From contig JANXSM010000119.1 of the NCBI GenBank assembly GCA_025352665.1, positions 1 to 32,477 on the forward strand: a stretch of DNA of 32,477 nt, in the 5' to 3' direction. A program made the position numbers and the translations under genes. The first letter of the stretch is position 1; every line of letters begins with the position of its first letter. This DNA is from Rhodospirillales bacterium (GTDB lineage: Bacteria > Pseudomonadota > Alphaproteobacteria > Acetobacterales > Acetobacteraceae). Under the pieces are notes generated by a model, which ran no database searches, was not told where the DNA came from, and worked only from the letters and a program-made list of their open reading frames with translations. Of the stretch, positions 31,016-32,477 are shown piece after piece.

Positions 31016-32371
31016 ATGTCAGACTGGCTCGACCCGCACCCGTCCCCCGAAACCGTCATCGCCGATGCCGCTCGCCTGCACCAGGAGGGACGCGGAGAAG
31101 CCGCGCGGGCGCCGCTGCAGCGCGCCATGGCCACGCATCCCAACCACGCAGCACTGCACAACGCGCTCGGCGTCGCCCACGCCACCGCGGGGTCGTTCGA
31201 TCTCGCCTGGCGCTGCTACATGCAGGCGGCCCGCCTGGCGCCGGAGGAAGCCGGCATCTGGACCAACGCCGGTAACGCCGCAACCCGGCTCGGGCGCCAT
31301 GCCACGGCCTTGGCCTGCCATCGCGTCGCCCTCGAACGCGCGCCGCTCGACGGCGGATTTCACTACAATCTCGGCATCGCCCTCGCCGCGGCCGGCCAGC
31401 ACCCCCAAGCCGTCGGCGCTTTCACCCGCGCCTTGCAGCTTTTGCCCAACCACCGCATGGCTCGCTGGGACCGTGCCCTCAGCCTGCTCGCCCTAGGCAA
31501 CTATCCCGCAGGCTTTGCCGACTACGAATCCCGCTTGGCCAACGCCCTGGTGCCCGCTCGCGAACTGCCGGGGCAGCGTTGGGACGGCACACCTTACGCG
31601 GGGAAGCACTTGCTGATCCTCGCCGAGCAGGGGTTCGGCGACATGATTTGGGTGGCGCGCTACCTCCCGATGGCCAAGGCCCTCGGTGGCAAACTCACGG
31701 TTGAATGCCGCCGCCCCTTGGTGCGGCTGATCGAAAGCCAGGGCATCGCCGATCGCGTTCTGTGCAACGGGGACCCGCTCCCCAACGCTGACCTACACAT
31801 CCACCAGGGCAGCCTGCCCGGGCTTTTCACCGCCGATGCAGCAGCCATTCCATCGACGCCTTACCTCACCGTCCAGGCCAGCTGGTGCCAGGCCGCCCGT
31901 GCCAGGCTCGGCTCGCCCGATGGCCAACTCCGCGTCGGCATCGTCTGGTCCGGCAGCGCTGCCTTCGCCCGCAACGACCAACGCGCCCAGCCGCTCAGCC
32001 GCTTCATCGCAGCCTTTGCCCTCCCCAATGTCCGGCTCTACAGCCTTCAACTTGGCCCGCAGCAGGACGAACGAACCGCCAGCGACGAGATCATCGACCT
32101 GGCCCCCGATATCAGGGACTTCGCTGACACCGCCGGCCTGATCGCGGAACTCGACCTGATCGTCATGACCGACACCGCCGTCGCCCACCTCGCTGGCGCT
32201 CTCGGCAAACCCGTCTGGCTGCTCGTCGGTCCTAACCCACACTTCCTCTGGCACAAAACCAGCCTGTGGTACCCCAGCATCCGCGTCTTTGCCTGCCGCC
32301 ACGAAAATGACTGGGCTCACCCGTTCGACGAAGCAACCAGCGCCATGTTGGAGATGGCGCTGAGGAAGTAA
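31016..32371 (+). CDS. TPR-containing glycosyltransferase (GT-B, family 9-like C-terminus)
   Basis: 451 residues. The first ~175 form four tetratricopeptide repeats ('NHAALHNALGVAHATAGSFDLA', 'EAGIWTNAGNAATRLGRHATA', 'DGGFHYNLGIALAAAGQHPQA'), then 'GFADYESR'. The rest is a GT-B fold: 'GKHLLILAEQGFGDMIWVARYLPMAKALGG' starts the first Rossmann half, and 'DLIVMTDTAVAHLAGALGKPVWLLV' matches the sugar-nucleotide-binding region of heptosyltransferase-like GT9 enzymes. The layout resembles FlmG-type flagellin glycosyltransferases, in which the TPR part binds the protein acceptor. Its position, divergent from an operon of Ser/Thr-rich surface proteins, suggests these as acceptors (inference); polysaccharide or LPS synthesis is the alternative. 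No clear Shine-Dalgarno before the ATG at 31016. Confidence 0.8.
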   Translation: MSDWLDPHPSPETVIADAARLHQEGRGEAARAPLQRAMATHPNHAALHNALGVAHATAGSFDLAWRCYMQAARLAPEEAGIWTNAGNAATRLGRHATALACHRVALERAPLDGGFHYNLGIALAAAGQHPQAVGAFTRALQLLPNHRMARWDRALSLLALGNYPAGFADYESRLANALVPARELPGQRWDGTPYAGKHLLILAEQGFGDMIWVARYLPMAKALGGKLTVECRRPLVRLIESQGIADRVLCNGDPLPNADLHIHQGSLPGLFTADAAAIPSTPYLTVQASWCQAARARLGSPDGQLRVGIVWSGSAAFARNDQRAQPLSRFIAAFALPNVRLYSLQLGPQQDERTASDEIIDLAPDIRDFADTAGLIAELDLIVMTDTAVAHLAGALGKPVWLLVGPNPHFLWHKTSLWYPSIRVFACRHENDWAHPFDEATSAMLEMALRK

Positions 32372-32374
32372 GCG

Positions 32375-32426
32375 CCGGGCGCGGCCCGGACCCGCCAGGG
32401 GCCGAGCCCCTGGACTTCTGCTTTTT
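32375..32426 (+). terminator. Tandem hairpins with T-run after the glycosyltransferase gene
   Basis: CCGGGC-gcg-GCCCGG (32375-32389) is followed by CCAGGGGC-cga-GCCCCTGG (32395-32413, a perfect 8-bp stem), then acttctgc and TTTTT (32422-32426). The T-run begins 8 bases after the stem, so this is a loose intrinsic terminator. The 'CCAGGGGC...GCCCCTGG' hairpin type is, as I recall, widely repeated in Acetobacteraceae genomes. The remaining bases to 32477 hold nothing I can identify. Confidence 0.5.
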
Positions 32427-32477
32427 GAAGGCATTCCTGATATGAGAAAGGGGTCATACCCGCGGGTCGTAACGACC

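Overview
The window looks like one stretch of chromosome from a high-GC alphaproteobacterium. Acetobacteraceae is my best guess, from the GC-rich codon use, a DUF1289 protein, a small LPRGFxWL-type hypothetical protein I associate with that family, and 'GAGCATGATCC'-type dispersed palindromes. No database was searched, so the taxonomy is an inference.

Left part (1-5285), ordinary metabolism: the start of an enoyl-CoA hydratase gene (minus, cut by the window edge), divergent from cysK (plus). Then a minus-strand group transcribed Fe-alcohol dehydrogenase -> DUF1289 -> D-aminopeptidase, which converges on cysK across a gap packed with stem-loops. A small plus-strand hypothetical gene follows.

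Centre (5332-30795), about 25 kb on the minus strand, is the notable part. In transcription order it reads: a 1064-residue repeat protein with a serralysin-like C-terminus; a giant ~3774-residue protein with a LEPR-XLL-like motif near its N-terminus, flagellin-IN-like modules and a large RTX-type region; a DUF3467 protein; a GAF-like/transmembrane/HlyD fusion; a PqqD-like/M50 site-2-protease/HlyD fusion; a Sec-exported HlyD-type adaptor; a TolC-type outer-membrane protein; and a 1407-residue tandem-repeat protein with a dockerin-like module. The transporter genes overlap at their stop/start codons. The three large proteins lack Sec signal peptides and look like type I-style secretion substrates. 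The locus has two inner-membrane HlyD-bearing proteins, a periplasmic adaptor and an outer-membrane channel, but no ABC-transporter ATPase, which ordinary type I secretion needs. My working reading is a non-canonical secretion or surface-assembly machine in which the PqqD-M50-HlyD protein takes the place of, or gates, the inner-membrane exporter.

Right part (30796-32477): a promoter-bearing, AT-rich divergent region with two inverted repeats, then a plus-strand TPR-glycosyltransferase that could modify the Ser/Thr-rich surface proteins, ending in tandem hairpins. No tRNA, rRNA, CRISPR array or insertion sequence was seen. Very long antisense ORFs opposite the repeat proteins are treated as composition shadows.
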